Positions 1 to 8,790 are shown, numbered from the stretch's first letter. The stretch: 64,000 nt of DNA from Didemnitutus sp041906465 (GCA_041906465.1 JAYRJE010000001.1:372001-436000), one strand, 5' to 3'. A program made the numbers and translations. The notes: a model not told the origin generated them from the letters alone.

Positions 1-279
1 GCTGTCACCGAGACGCCCCCCACCGAAGCGCCCGCGGGCGGTGCGAGCACAGTCAACGTCGGTCCGACCGAATCCGCGACACCAGATACGCCCACTCCAC
101 CGCCGCCGTCTCCCGTGGCAGACGCGAGTGCAACACCGTCCCCGGTGACTGATGCAATGCCGGCAGAGCCCGCGCCAGCGCCCGCTCCTGTCATCGACCA
201 AAACGCACTTGAAACACCGGAGCAGCCGCGCACCGTCACGCCCCAACATGAAGAAAGCGCCCCGCCGCCGTCCCTCTAA
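1..279 (+). CDS. C-terminal tail of an unknown Pro/Ala/Thr-rich protein (partial)
   Basis: Frame 1 is open from the window edge to a TAA at 277-279. The 92 visible residues are almost entirely Pro, Ala, Thr, Ser and Glu, as expected for a disordered linker or tail. No fold or motif can be recognised, so no function is proposed. The end overlaps the next gene's ATG (248) by 32 nt, suggesting the two are cotranscribed. Only the C-terminus lies in the window. Confidence 0.55.
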   Translation, partial: AVTETPPTEAPAGGASTVNVGPTESATPDTPTPPPPSPVADASATPSPVTDAMPAEPAPAPAPVIDQNALETPEQPRTVTPQHEESAPPPSL

Positions 280-523
280 GTCCGCGAAAAAGCCGAAAGG
301 CAACGCGCACCTGCTCGGCCTCGGTCTCGACAACGAGGACGGCCACAAGCGCATCACGCAAGCGGAGCAGTTCACGATTCTCGGTGGCTCCGAAGAAACA
401 CACGGCCGCATGACGGAGACCGTAATCAAGACCTTCGAAACGCTCAAAGAACGCGGCAAGCACCTGCAAACCGTCGAGCCCCAGGAACTGGCGGAGATCA
501 TCCACAAATCCACGCCGCGCTGA
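248..523 (+). CDS. Small conserved-looking hypothetical protein (91 aa)
   Basis: The product starts MKKAPRRRPSKSAKKPKGN, a strongly basic N-terminus of about 20 residues, followed by a mixed-charge, probably helical body (GHKRITQAEQFTILGGSEETHGRM...) ending in LQTVEPQELAEIIHKSTPR. An upstream in-frame ATG at 152 would add a low-complexity stretch lying inside the preceding gene, so 248 is preferred. The family is not recognised. The basic start would suit nucleic-acid contact, but that is only a guess. It sits 48 nt before trxA on the same strand. Confidence 0.6.
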   Translation: MKKAPRRRPSKSAKKPKGNAHLLGLGLDNEDGHKRITQAEQFTILGGSEETHGRMTETVIKTFETLKERGKHLQTVEPQELAEIIHKSTPR

Positions 524-571
524 GCCGCGCAGTTGTCTTTCCCCGAAAACGAACTTCAATCTCCCTTCAAC

Positions 572-895
572 ATGGCCGCGAACATCCTCAATCTCGACTC
601 CAACTCCTTCAAATCCGCCGTCTCCGGCAGCACGCCCGTCCTCGTCGACTTCTGGGCCCCTTGGTGCGGCCCCTGCAAGGCGATCGCGCCGATCCTCGAG
701 GACCTGTCCACCGAGCTGGCCGGCAAGCTGCAGATCGCGAAGGTCAACGTCGACGACAATGGCGACCTCGCCGCGCAATTCGGCGTCCGCGCGATCCCCA
801 CGCTTCTCCTCTTCAAGAACGGGACCGTGGCCGAGCAGTTCGTCGGCATGATGGACAAAGGCACGCTCAAGACGAAGCTCGCCGGCAAGATCTGA
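572..895 (+). CDS. trxA: Thioredoxin
   Basis: The 107-aa product is a complete classical thioredoxin. The active site WCGPC is preceded by VDFWAP, and the cis-Pro region reads RAIPTLLLFKNG, both family hallmarks. It reduces disulfides of cytosolic enzymes using electrons from thioredoxin reductase (not in this window). The start at 572 gives the normal thioredoxin length; an ATG-less extension to 533 adds nothing family-like. A strong intrinsic terminator follows at 920-946, so trxA is the last gene of its transcript. Confidence 0.96.
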   Translation: MAANILNLDSNSFKSAVSGSTPVLVDFWAPWCGPCKAIAPILEDLSTELAGKLQIAKVNVDDNGDLAAQFGVRAIPTLLLFKNGTVAEQFVGMMDKGTLKTKLAGKI

Positions 896-919
896 GCTGC
901 CACACATCCCTCTCTCTTC

Positions 920-946
920 AGCCGGAGCTCCCCGCTCCGGCTTTTT
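920..946 (+). terminator. Intrinsic terminator after trxA
   Basis: A perfect 9-bp stem (AGCCGGAGC at 920-928, GCTCCGGCT at 934-942) with a 5-nt loop runs directly into a T tract (942-946). It lies 25 nt past the trxA stop and separates it from the convergent membrane-protein gene. Confidence 0.85.
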
Positions 947-1016
947 CGTGTCCGCGCATCAATGCGTTCGCGCGTTCGTGACCACTCGAGGGGCGATAAA
1001 CGCTTCTCCGCTCGCC

Positions 1017-2435
1017 TCAGAACTTCTTGAGCGCAAAGACCAGTGCGCCGTTCGCCGTGGATTCTCCCGACCGCACTTCCACGCGCACCTTGGTCCCCTT
1101 CGGCAAACCCGTCGAAAACCGCGCATCGAGTGCGGCGTTGAACATTTGCACCGCCGCCGCCGGCGATTGCGCCACTCGCGCGTCGAAACGCGCTTCCGGA
1201 ATGCCGGTCGCGGCCATGGCTGCCTCCGGCAGGTGCAGCTCTGCCGTGACGTTGCCCTCGATCCGGGCCCGCCGCACCGCACCGTCCAGTTCGCGCCATT
1301 CGCGCTCCAGCGGGGAAACCAGCAGTGAAAACACCTGCGCGCCGGCCGCCAATACGCCCACGGCCACGAGTCCCGAGAGCGCCGCGAAATGCCACATTGA
1401 TTTCTTTGCCGGCTGTTCGCCGACTCCGCGCACGGCGCTGATCAAACCAGCGATCACGATGCCACCGAGCGGCCAGAGCGAGCGATAGCCCCCTTTCCAA
1501 TTCGGAGCCAAAACCGCCACCGCACTGAACAGCGCCATCGTCGCCCCGAGTGCAAGCCACCAGGACGCGGCCGCCCGCGGCTCCGCGCGCGCATCGCGTC
1601 GCGCCACCACCACGAGCCCGACGATGACGATTGCGCCGACGGCCGCCGCGACCACACGCGTCGGGCCGTGTTCGCCCACGAGAAAAGCCGCCCACCCCGC
1701 CGGCAGCGCGAAGGCGAAAAGGGTCTCGAGCCGTCCGACGATCTGCGTGCGATCCACCACGCCGGCGCCTTCCATCAGCACGCGCTCCAGCCATCCGGAC
1801 GCAATGAGTCCGACCACCATCACCGCCACATGCGTCGCAAACCACTTCTTGAGGTCTTGCGAGAACCGCAGCGGCCGGGCCAGCGTCAGCGCCGCAAGGG
1901 GGACCAATCCCATGGTCGCGTTCGGGAAATAACACATCGCCGCACCGAAATAGAGCAGCACGCCGCCGAGCAGACCGACAAACCGCCGCGTGCCTCCGAC
2001 CTCGAGTTCGCTTTCGGTGGCGGCGAAGGCGGCGAGCGAGAGCAACGCCGCCAGCACCGCCGGCCACGCGGCCGCCCACGCCACGCACAGTTGCGCCGCC
2101 GGCAACAGCATCACGCCCAGCGCAAGCGCGGTCGCATCGATTTCCGACCAGCCACCGCGTTCGCTGACCTGCCAGACCGCCACGCCGCACAACACCACCA
2201 GCACGAACGAGAGCAGGCGCAGCAGGGCGAGAGCCGGCACCGAGCCAATCGAGTGAAAAGCCACGTCCTGCAATGCGCCATGCAGGATGCCTTTTTGCGC
2301 GCCATCCGCCGCGATCACGTCCGGCGCATTTAGCCGGAGAAAATCCTCCGGCGCGCCGAACTCATGCGTGAATACGGTCCAATACGCGCAGAGCGGAACG
2401 AGCAGCAACGCGAGATAGCAAAGGCGGGTGCGCAT
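1017..2435 (-). CDS. Polytopic membrane protein of unknown function (472 aa)
   Basis: Begins with a hydrophobic helix (MRTRLCYLALLLVPLCAYWTVF) followed by a soluble loop containing HEFGAPEDFLRLN. About ten further hydrophobic segments run to residue ~360, and a soluble C-terminal domain of ~110 aa ends in LVFALKKF. The layout is reminiscent of GT-C or GtrII-type membrane glycosyltransferases (acidic first periplasmic loop, many helices), but no diagnostic motif was confirmed. The gene follows the family B polymerase gene with a 3-nt gap and is probably the last gene of that leftward operon. Confidence 0.75.
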   Translation of the reverse strand: MRTRLCYLALLLVPLCAYWTVFTHEFGAPEDFLRLNAPDVIAADGAQKGILHGALQDVAFHSIGSVPALALLRLLSFVLVVLCGVAVWQVSERGGWSEIDATALALGVMLLPAAQLCVAWAAAWPAVLAALLSLAAFAATESELEVGGTRRFVGLLGGVLLYFGAAMCYFPNATMGLVPLAALTLARPLRFSQDLKKWFATHVAVMVVGLIASGWLERVLMEGAGVVDRTQIVGRLETLFAFALPAGWAAFLVGEHGPTRVVAAAVGAIVIVGLVVVARRDARAEPRAAASWWLALGATMALFSAVAVLAPNWKGGYRSLWPLGGIVIAGLISAVRGVGEQPAKKSMWHFAALSGLVAVGVLAAGAQVFSLLVSPLEREWRELDGAVRRARIEGNVTAELHLPEAAMAATGIPEARFDARVAQSPAAAVQMFNAALDARFSTGLPKGTKVRVEVRSGESTANGALVFALKKF

Positions 2436-2438
2436 GGA

Positions 2439-4616
2439 TCACAGGAGGAACTCCTGCTGGTCGACTTTTGGTCGGAGACCCACGAAGCGTCCATAGCGTT
2501 CCGCCCAGTCGTCGATTTTTTCCAAGTAGTAAACAGGATCGTAGGGCGCCGCCTGAGGATCGTAGAGCGCCACCGGACGCGCGCGCTGCCAGTCCGCCGT
2601 CTGCCCCTTCTGCTTCGCGCCGATGTAGTAGGTCACGCGCTCGCCCATCCGCGGACGCGGATTCATCTGCAGCGCCGCTTCCGCGGCGGCACGCCGCGGC
2701 TTGCCGCCGCCCGCGACCCATTGCGCGTAGGCGTCGGGGTTCTGGCTGAGCGATTCGGACTTCGCCAATTCTGCGACCGGCAACTCGCGCGCCGTGATCT
2801 TCATGCGCAGTTCCTCGACCGTTTTGGCCGGCGACTGATCCGTCACTCCCAGCACAAATGCGATGAACTCATCGCTGAGTCGCTTCAGGTAAGGCTCGAT
2901 GCCGCGCGAGCGCAGCGCCGAGCCGCGCAGCGTCACCTCGCCCTCGGCGGCGAGCGCATAGTTCTTGGCCTTGTAGCAGAACATCGCGTCGTAGCGGCCA
3001 TCGAACTCCAGCTCGATACCGGGCGGCAACACACCGGCGACCTCCGCCAGCAGCTTCTCCGGTTCGGCGTAGTAGCTCTCCGAAGAGAGATAAATGCCGT
3101 CGGTATCCGCCTCGAGAATCGTGCAGCCGTGCTTTTGGAATTCCTCGATCAGTTTTTGCAGTAGCTCGCGCCCGCGGCGCGTGACCTCCGCGGCGAGTTC
3201 GCCGTCGCCGAAGCGCGCGCCGGAGAACCCGAGGTAGCCGTAGAAGGAGTTGATGAGGATTTTGAAGTTCGCCTGGCGCGCCTGCGCCTCGTCGCGTTCT
3301 GCCTGCGTCGGCGCGGACTTTGCGAGCAGCTTGTAGCGCAGCCGGTATTCGCGCAGCCGCTGGAGCATCGGGATGAACACGCCGAGCGTGTCGGTCTTCG
3401 GATTGCGGCCGATATGCAGCAGCAAGCTCGGATAGAGCGACGCCACGTCGAAGTGCAGCACGTGCTTGAATACGCCTTCCTGAAAACTCCGAGTAAAGCC
3501 GCCCTCGAACGTCGCCCACTCCACCGGCGCCGGGCACGCCGCGCGCGCGTGGTAGTATTCCTCGAGGAAGAGCAGGTCGACTTTGCCGGCCGTGCCGCGC
3601 AGCGCGGCGTCCTGCAGCAGGAGTGGGAACGTCCGCGTTTGCTCGAAATACGTCGGCAGCAGCACGTCGGCCACGCCTTTGGTCTCGCGCAAATCGTCGC
3701 CGAGGTAGGCGAGGAATTTTGCCCGATCGCGACGGAACTCATCCTGGATACCGAAGCCGTCGATGTAGGTGCGGCCCGCACCGCTCTCCGGCGTGACACC
3801 AAAATACACCGCGGCCTCCTTGAGCCCATAGGAAGTCATCTCGCGCGTCGTGATGTCGTAGAGCTGCACGAGGAGATACGTGTCGATCACGGCGCGACCG
3901 GGGATGTCGCAGCGCGGGAAATCCACCCAGCGCTCCGCGACCTTGAGGCGGCTGTTACGAAACTCGGCATTCAGCCCAAAGCGCCCCCAAGCGCAGGGAA
4001 TCTTGTAGCGGCGGCAGCGTTGGCGCAGGTAATCGAGGTCGAACTTGAACAGGTTGTGCCCCTCGATGATGTCCGGATCCATCTCGCGCAGCACGTCGTT
4101 GAAGCGGAGCAGCAGGCGCTTTTCGCCGTCGGACGTTTCCTCCTCGAGTTGGAGCAACTCGCGCCGCGCGCCACATTGCAGCCCGATCGCCAGGATCCGA
4201 TCGCCCGCCTTTCGCGCGTCGGAAAAACCACCCGCCTCTTCCGCCGCAGTTTCGATGTCCAACTGACAACGGCGCAGCTCCGAAAAGTGCAGCTCCGCAT
4301 AGAGCCGGGCGCGGTGCTGCAGCAGCCATTGGCTCTCGTAGGGCTTCAGGACATCGATTGCCGATCCCTCGCGCGTGGCGCGAAAGAAGTCGTCGAAACG
4401 CGTCAACTCGTCCGCGTGCGCGAGCCACGGAAACACGCCTTCGCCGCGCAAGCGCTCGAACCCGATCCCCGGCACCGTCGCGCCCTCGCCGACCCAGGCG
4501 AACGGGCGGAAGCTTTCCACTCGCTCGGTGCGACCACCGTCGGGCGTGCCGATCGCTACGCGGGCCTTGCCCGCGTCATCGATCCACAGGCCGCACAGAG
4601 TCTCGGGCATTCGCAA
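2439..4616 (-). CDS. DNA-directed DNA polymerase, family B, with 3'-5' exonuclease
   Basis: The 725-aa product has the full family B layout. Exonuclease motifs: Exo I DIET (~120-123), Exo II HNLFKFD (~187-193), Exo III YLGDD (~304-308). Polymerase motif A is DVASLYPS (~390-397), motif B KILINSFYG (~452-460) and motif C DTDG (~504-507). All catalytic acidic residues are present, so both activities are predicted intact. It is somewhat shorter than E. coli Pol II (783 aa) and has its own N-terminal ~110 residues. A second Met two codons in (4610) is an equally good start. It lies between two membrane-protein genes with 3- and 7-nt gaps, so no repair partners are linked. Likely role: repair or translesion synthesis. 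Confidence 0.92.
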   Translation of the reverse strand: MRMPETLCGLWIDDAGKARVAIGTPDGGRTERVESFRPFAWVGEGATVPGIGFERLRGEGVFPWLAHADELTRFDDFFRATREGSAIDVLKPYESQWLLQHRARLYAELHFSELRRCQLDIETAAEEAGGFSDARKAGDRILAIGLQCGARRELLQLEEETSDGEKRLLLRFNDVLREMDPDIIEGHNLFKFDLDYLRQRCRRYKIPCAWGRFGLNAEFRNSRLKVAERWVDFPRCDIPGRAVIDTYLLVQLYDITTREMTSYGLKEAAVYFGVTPESGAGRTYIDGFGIQDEFRRDRAKFLAYLGDDLRETKGVADVLLPTYFEQTRTFPLLLQDAALRGTAGKVDLLFLEEYYHARAACPAPVEWATFEGGFTRSFQEGVFKHVLHFDVASLYPSLLLHIGRNPKTDTLGVFIPMLQRLREYRLRYKLLAKSAPTQAERDEAQARQANFKILINSFYGYLGFSGARFGDGELAAEVTRRGRELLQKLIEEFQKHGCTILEADTDGIYLSSESYYAEPEKLLAEVAGVLPPGIELEFDGRYDAMFCYKAKNYALAAEGEVTLRGSALRSRGIEPYLKRLSDEFIAFVLGVTDQSPAKTVEELRMKITARELPVAELAKSESLSQNPDAYAQWVAGGGKPRRAAAEAALQMNPRPRMGERVTYYIGAKQKGQTADWQRARPVALYDPQAAPYDPVYYLEKIDDWAERYGRFVGLRPKVDQQEFLL

Positions 4617-4623
4617 TCTCGGC

Positions 4624-4971
4624 TCAGAACGGCCGGAAATACACCATCACAAACGCGATCGCGACGAGCGTGAACGTGATGAAACTGAGCAGGCCGCGCA
4701 GATGCGCCTTGCGATAAGCCAGACCGGACATCGCCGCCAAGCCGAGCCAGCACACGAGTTTCACGATCACCCAACCCGAGGAGAACGGGATCTTGTTGAT
4801 CGAGAGCATCGCGAATCCGCTGACGAACATCAGCAGTGCCGCGATGCCTGTGATCATCATGGTGCGCTTGCGGTTTTCGGGCGCCGGATTGGCGAAGGCC
4901 ATGAACGTGTGCGCGCTCAGCACCGCCAGCGAGAGCAGGTGCAGGACTTGATAGTAGGGCAGTCTTTCCAT
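4624..4971 (-). CDS. Small four-helix membrane protein (SirB-like?), 115 aa
   Basis: The start at 4971 gives MERLPYYQVLHLLSLAVLS..., placing the first helix at the N-terminus; the longer frame to 5034 adds a non-hydrophobic leader without support. Four hydrophobic segments are visible (about 8-26, 40-58, 67-84 and 93-112), separated by short basic loops (PENRKR, AYRKAH). Length and topology resemble small SirB2-type membrane proteins, but the assignment is tentative. It precedes the polymerase gene by 7 nt and is probably the first gene of that operon. Confidence 0.7.
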   Translation of the reverse strand: MERLPYYQVLHLLSLAVLSAHTFMAFANPAPENRKRTMMITGIAALLMFVSGFAMLSINKIPFSSGWVIVKLVCWLGLAAMSGLAYRKAHLRGLLSFITFTLVAIAFVMVYFRPF

Positions 4972-5333
4972 GTGTGTGCGTGGGGGAAAAGGGAATGACA
5001 CTCCGCCTGTGCCGTATGTCTGCTGTGGCTCCAAAACCTTCTAGGTTAAGGTGGGCGCCACCTGGCACGTTTCTGCCTTCCGGTTTACGGCCTGGCATCC
5101 GCGTGCCGCTTGGCGGCTCCCAAATGGTATCAAAGGCAAAGAGCGAATTCGAGACACCTCGAACACTGCAGAGTGTCGCGGACGACCGTAGTCCCGGCCC
5201 CCCCTCCGTCAAATGCGAATAGGGCGGAATTTCTCGCGGAAATTCCAGCCGCCTCGCGACCTGTTCCTCGTCGGTTGCGCGCTTGCACGCAATCGTGGCC
5301 CGGCAAGCGCGCCACCTGTCAATCAGTCACGCC
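4972..5333. other. Intergenic region between the clpS pair and the polymerase operon
   Basis: About 360 nt with no convincing gene; the short frames here have no protein-like composition. It should contain the end of the clpS transcript and the promoter of the leftward polymerase operon. A perfect 8-bp inverted repeat (GGAATTTC at 5226-5233, GAAATTCC at 5239-5246, 5-nt loop) is the only clear structure. It has no T tract, so a terminator role is uncertain. No good -35/-10 pair was found. Confidence 0.5.
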
Positions 5334-5786
5334 TTATTCCCAGACCGTCGGATCGAGGTGCTGCACGATCACCTCCTGCAACGTCGCGAGAAAAACATAC
5401 GCCGCGAACGCACGGCGCAGCGGTTCGGCGAAATCGTCGACGTTGATGTCGCCCGCCTCGAGATGGTCCTCTTCGAGGTCCTTGAAGAATTCATCCCGCA
5501 ACTTCAAGCGAATCGCCGCGCACGCCCGCAGGATCGGCTCCGCGTTGCTCGCATCGAGGGCGATGACACCGGTTGCGAAAAACTCGGAGTCGAACAGCCC
5601 CAGCAGAACCGCGAGGTCACTCGACTGCCCGGCGAGCAACTCCTGTTTCCACGTGTCCGTAAACTCGGCATCGGGCACCTGCGGATCGATCGCGAGCGTC
5701 GGCTCCAGCTGGTCGGCCGTCGCCTTCATCACGTCGAGCAACGGCGCGACGGCATCGAGGTTCAGTTTGACCTCAACTCGTTTCAT
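5334..5786 (-). CDS. ClpS-linked hypothetical protein (DUF2017-like?), 150 aa
   Basis: The product begins MKRVEVKLNLDAVAPLLDVMKATADQLEP and looks all-helical and acidic (e.g. EFFKDLEEDHLEAGDINVDD), with no membrane segment or catalytic motif. Its start overlaps the end of clpS by 14 nt, implying translational coupling. In Actinobacteria a DUF2017 protein lies directly beside clpS, and the size and position here are similar. That comparison rests on context, so the family name is a suggestion. The longer frame to 5897 lies inside clpS and was rejected. Confidence 0.75.
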   Translation of the reverse strand: MKRVEVKLNLDAVAPLLDVMKATADQLEPTLAIDPQVPDAEFTDTWKQELLAGQSSDLAVLLGLFDSEFFATGVIALDASNAEPILRACAAIRLKLRDEFFKDLEEDHLEAGDINVDDFAEPLRRAFAAYVFLATLQEVIVQHLDPTVWE

Positions 5787-6063
5787 TGGCCTCGAGCACT
5801 GCCGAAAGGTGCCATTGTTGCAGCGTAAAGACGTAGGCTTCGGCCGCCTCGCGATTGCCCGTCCAGAGCACGGAGCGGCCCTGTTCGTGCACTTCAAGCA
5901 TGTGCTTGCGCGCCTTCACGTCGTCGTAGCCGAAGACCTTTTTGAAAACCATGACGACATACGACATCAGGTTGACCGGGTCGTTCAGCACCACCACACG
6001 CCAAGCGTCCTGGAGACGCGTGTCGGTCTCGGTCGCGAGCGCGGGGGTCGTGAAGGTTTTCAT
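5773..6063 (-). CDS. clpS: ATP-dependent Clp protease adaptor ClpS
   Basis: The 96-aa product has a short disordered start (MKTFTTPALATETDTRLQD) followed by the ClpS fold: WRVVVLNDPVNLMSYVVMVFKKVFGYD, then ARKHMLEVHEQGRSVLWTGNREAAEAY. The N and D of LNDPVN and the HEQG histidine correspond to the pocket that binds the N-terminal residue of N-degron substrates. ClpS docks on the ClpA/ClpC N-domain; no clp protease genes are in this window. The ATG at 6063 gives the usual length; the upstream frame runs through a repeat element. Confidence 0.93.
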   Translation of the reverse strand: MKTFTTPALATETDTRLQDAWRVVVLNDPVNLMSYVVMVFKKVFGYDDVKARKHMLEVHEQGRSVLWTGNREAAEAYVFTLQQWHLSAVLEANETS

Positions 6064-6115
6064 GGCCACGGGCACAGCAAAGTCAGAAGCGGGAAGAATG
6101 CCAGCGTGGTTGCAT

Positions 6116-6190
6116 GGTAGGGCGCGGACTCCGCTCCGCGCCGTCGCACGACTGAGCCGCGGCGGCGAAGGGACTCGCCGCCCTGCCCTT
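6116..6190. repeat. REPIN-like inverted pair of palindromes (copy 1)
   Basis: Two perfect 8-bp hairpins lie in opposite orientation: GGCGCGGA/TCCGCGCC (6121-6128 with 6135-6142) and GGCGGCGA/TCGCCGCC (6161-6168 with 6175-6182). The flanks GTAGGGCG (from 6118) and CGCCCTGC (6178-6185) are inverted repeats of each other with one mismatch. The architecture matches the element at 36061-36152. It fills the gap between proS and clpS. Confidence 0.65.
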
Positions 6191-6194
6191 GTGG

Positions 6195-7985
6195 TCACGC
6201 CTTCGCCGCGCTGGCTGCGCGCACCGCCGCGGCGATGACGGTCTCGGCCTCTGCCAGCGGCACCTTCTTCACTTCTTTCTCGGCGCGCCACTTCATTTCA
6301 ATGATGCCTTCCTTGAGGCCTTTGCCACCGACAGTGAGGCGCAGCGGGAACCCGAGCAGGTCGGCATCCTTGAACTTCACGCCCGGGCGCTCCGCGCGAT
6401 CGTCGATCAACACGTCCGCGCCCGCCGCTTCGGCGGCCGCAGCAAGTTTCTCGGCCACGCTGCTCGCGGTCGCATCCTGCGGATCGAGATTGGTGACCAC
6501 CACCTGCCACGGCGCGACCGCCCACGGCCAGATGATGCCGTCGGCGTCATTCGACTGCTCAATAATCGCCTGCAGCGTGCGGCTCACGCCGATGCCGTAG
6601 CAGCCCATCACCATGTGATGCGACTGCTTCTTGTCGTCGGTGTAGACCGCGTTGAACTTCTCGGAGTATTTCGTGCCGAGCTTGAAGATGTGGCCAACCT
6701 CGATGCCGCGGCGCGCCTTCAGCGGCTGGCCGGACTTCACGTCGGGCTCGCCCACGCGCACGCGGCGGAAATCGCCGAACTTCGTGATCGCGAGATCCCG
6801 CGCGACGTTGACGTTGCGCAGGTGGAATCCGTCCTTGTTCGCGCCGGTCGTGCCGTTGCCGACGAGGCGAATGGCTTGATCGGCGAACACTCCCGCGAGA
6901 GCGGACGGATTCTTGATCGTGCCTTTCACCGCACCGAGCGAACCGGGCTTCGCGCCCAGCACCGGCTCGATTTCCTCCGGCGTGGCCGGACGCCACAGCT
7001 GGAAGCCGAGCGCGCCGAGCTTTGCCTCCTCGACATCGTCGCAGCCACGCACGATCACGACGAACGGCTTGCCGTCGCCGATGAAGACGAGCGTCTTGAA
7101 CTGCTTATCCGCCGGCACCGAATACGGCGCGGCCTCGAGCGCCGCGATCGTGACGACGCCCGGCGTCGCAAACTCCTCGATCGCACCGGTGGGTGCGGCG
7201 TCCGCAAGATCGGCGGGCACGAGCGCGCTGGTGGCCTTCTCGCGATTCGCCGCGTAACCGCTCTCCTCGTTGTAGATCACGTCGTCGTCGCCGATCTCGG
7301 CGGGAACCATGAATTCGTGCGAGAAGCTGCCGCCCATGACGCCGGTATCGGCTTCCACCGCGATGGCGACGATGCCGAGGCGCTTGAAGAACGCTTCGTA
7401 GGCGGCCTTCATCGCGAGGTAACTCTTGATCGCGCCGTCGTCAGTCGCGTCGAACGAATACGCGTCCATCATCACGAACTCGCGCGCCCGCATCAGGCCG
7501 TAGCGCGGCCGGATCTCGTTACGGAATTTCGTGGAGATCTGGTAAAAATTCTTCGGCAGATCGCGGTAGCTCGTGATCTCGGTCTTCACCAGCGGCGTGA
7601 CGACTTCCTCGTGCGTCGGCCCGAGGACGAACTCCGGCTCCTTGCTGCGGCCCTTGCCGGCGCCGGCGTGGTCGACGCGAAACATGATTTCGCGCGCCGC
7701 ATTCCAGCGCGGACCTTCTTCCCACAGTTCCGCGGGGTGCACGTGCGGCATCCAGACTTCGATCGCACCCGCGCGCTCCTGCTCGGGGCGTGCCCGCTCC
7801 ATCTCCTCGCGGCAGATCTGCGAGATCTTCTGCATCACGCGCAGGCCGGCGGGCATGAACGTGTAGAGACCGCCGCCAAGCTTGCGCACGAGGCCGGCGC
7901 GCACGAGCAGCTTGTGCGAGGCGATCTCGGCGTCCGCCGGGCTCTCTTTGAGCGTGGGAATGAAAGTCTGCGACCACTTCTTCAT
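6195..7985 (-). CDS. proS: Proline--tRNA ligase (bacterial type)
   Basis: The 596-aa class II synthetase has motif 2 in FRNEIRPRYGLMRAREFVMMDAYSFD and motif 3 around GCYGIGVSRTLQAIIEQ. Between them sits the ~180-residue editing (INS/YbaK-like) insertion (roughly 225-405) typical of bacterial ProRS, which clears Ala-tRNA(Pro). The C-terminal anticodon-binding domain includes WQVVVTNLDPQDA. The start at 7985 (MKKWSQTFIPTLKESPADAEIASHKLLVRAGL) matches the family; the longer frame to 8063 does not. The gene is divergent from the one at 8124, and its end abuts REPIN copy 1. Confidence 0.96.
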   Translation of the reverse strand: MKKWSQTFIPTLKESPADAEIASHKLLVRAGLVRKLGGGLYTFMPAGLRVMQKISQICREEMERARPEQERAGAIEVWMPHVHPAELWEEGPRWNAAREIMFRVDHAGAGKGRSKEPEFVLGPTHEEVVTPLVKTEITSYRDLPKNFYQISTKFRNEIRPRYGLMRAREFVMMDAYSFDATDDGAIKSYLAMKAAYEAFFKRLGIVAIAVEADTGVMGGSFSHEFMVPAEIGDDDVIYNEESGYAANREKATSALVPADLADAAPTGAIEEFATPGVVTIAALEAAPYSVPADKQFKTLVFIGDGKPFVVIVRGCDDVEEAKLGALGFQLWRPATPEEIEPVLGAKPGSLGAVKGTIKNPSALAGVFADQAIRLVGNGTTGANKDGFHLRNVNVARDLAITKFGDFRRVRVGEPDVKSGQPLKARRGIEVGHIFKLGTKYSEKFNAVYTDDKKQSHHMVMGCYGIGVSRTLQAIIEQSNDADGIIWPWAVAPWQVVVTNLDPQDATASSVAEKLAAAAEAAGADVLIDDRAERPGVKFKDADLLGFPLRLTVGGKGLKEGIIEMKWRAEKEVKKVPLAEAETVIAAAVRAASAAKA

Positions 7986-8123
7986 GGGAAACCGGCAACG
8001 AAACAACTCCCCTGCCCCCGCGCAACGGAATTTCCGAGTCGCGCTGCGTCGCTTCTGTTCCATTCCCCCGTGTCCGCAATCCCCGCTTGTCCCCGCGACG
8101 CCGCGTGCTTTGCTCGCGCGCTG

Positions 8124-8744
8124 ATGAGCGCCCGTCCGTCACGCCCCGCACCGAAGCCTTGGTCCATGAAATGGATCGTGCTCGCCATCGTGCTCTTCGT
8201 CATCGGCTACACGCTCGTAAACCTCTTTTACCGAAAACCCGGCCCGGCATTCCGCCCTTACGAAGACATGAACAAGCGCGCCACCACCGCGCGCTTGCTC
8301 AACGCCGGCTGGCAGAAACTGCCCGTCGAACTCACGCGCCCGGCCACCAAACCCGGCCTCAGCATGGCCGCCTCGGTCTCACGCGCCGGCGCGGGCCTCG
8401 GCACCGAACTCGAAGCATCCTTCGCCGAAAAGCCGCGCCTCCTCACGACGATCGACAAAGTCACCGCCCCGACGGATGCGCCCCACGGCGCCACCTACTC
8501 CGTGTTCTTCACGGCCAGCCTCACGGACCAGAATTATCAAGTCGGTCACCTGGAGGCCTTGCTTCGCGGCAACGAGATCGTGCTCATCCCCACGCTCGAA
8601 AAGCTGCCCAACAAACTTCTCAGCCGCTGGGAAGACGCCGACTATTGCGCCAGCCTGCCGACCGATCGCCTCGCGCCCGGACGCTACACCGTTCGGCTCG
8701 CCGCGAAAGGTCCGGCCGCGCAATGGACGTTCAGCGTGCGCTGA
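8124..8744 (+). CDS. Membrane-anchored hypothetical protein (206 aa)
   Basis: The product has one N-terminal hydrophobic helix (MKWIVLAIVLFVIGYTLVNLFY) followed by a soluble extracytoplasmic domain of ~170 aa rich in beta-like segments (ATYSVFFTASLTDQNYQVGHLEALLRGNEIVLIP, RYTVRLAAKGPAAQWTFSV). The ATG at 8124 is used here; the ATG at 8166, just before the helix, is equally plausible (192 aa). The family is not recognised. The 138 nt separating it from divergent proS must hold both promoters. It is followed closely by argA. Confidence 0.7.
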   Translation: MSARPSRPAPKPWSMKWIVLAIVLFVIGYTLVNLFYRKPGPAFRPYEDMNKRATTARLLNAGWQKLPVELTRPATKPGLSMAASVSRAGAGLGTELEASFAEKPRLLTTIDKVTAPTDAPHGATYSVFFTASLTDQNYQVGHLEALLRGNEIVLIPTLEKLPNKLLSRWEDADYCASLPTDRLAPGRYTVRLAAKGPAAQWTFSVR

Positions 8745-8790
8745 GCACCCGCACGTCAGGAGCATGCGCGCTATTGACGCGCCGGGCGCT

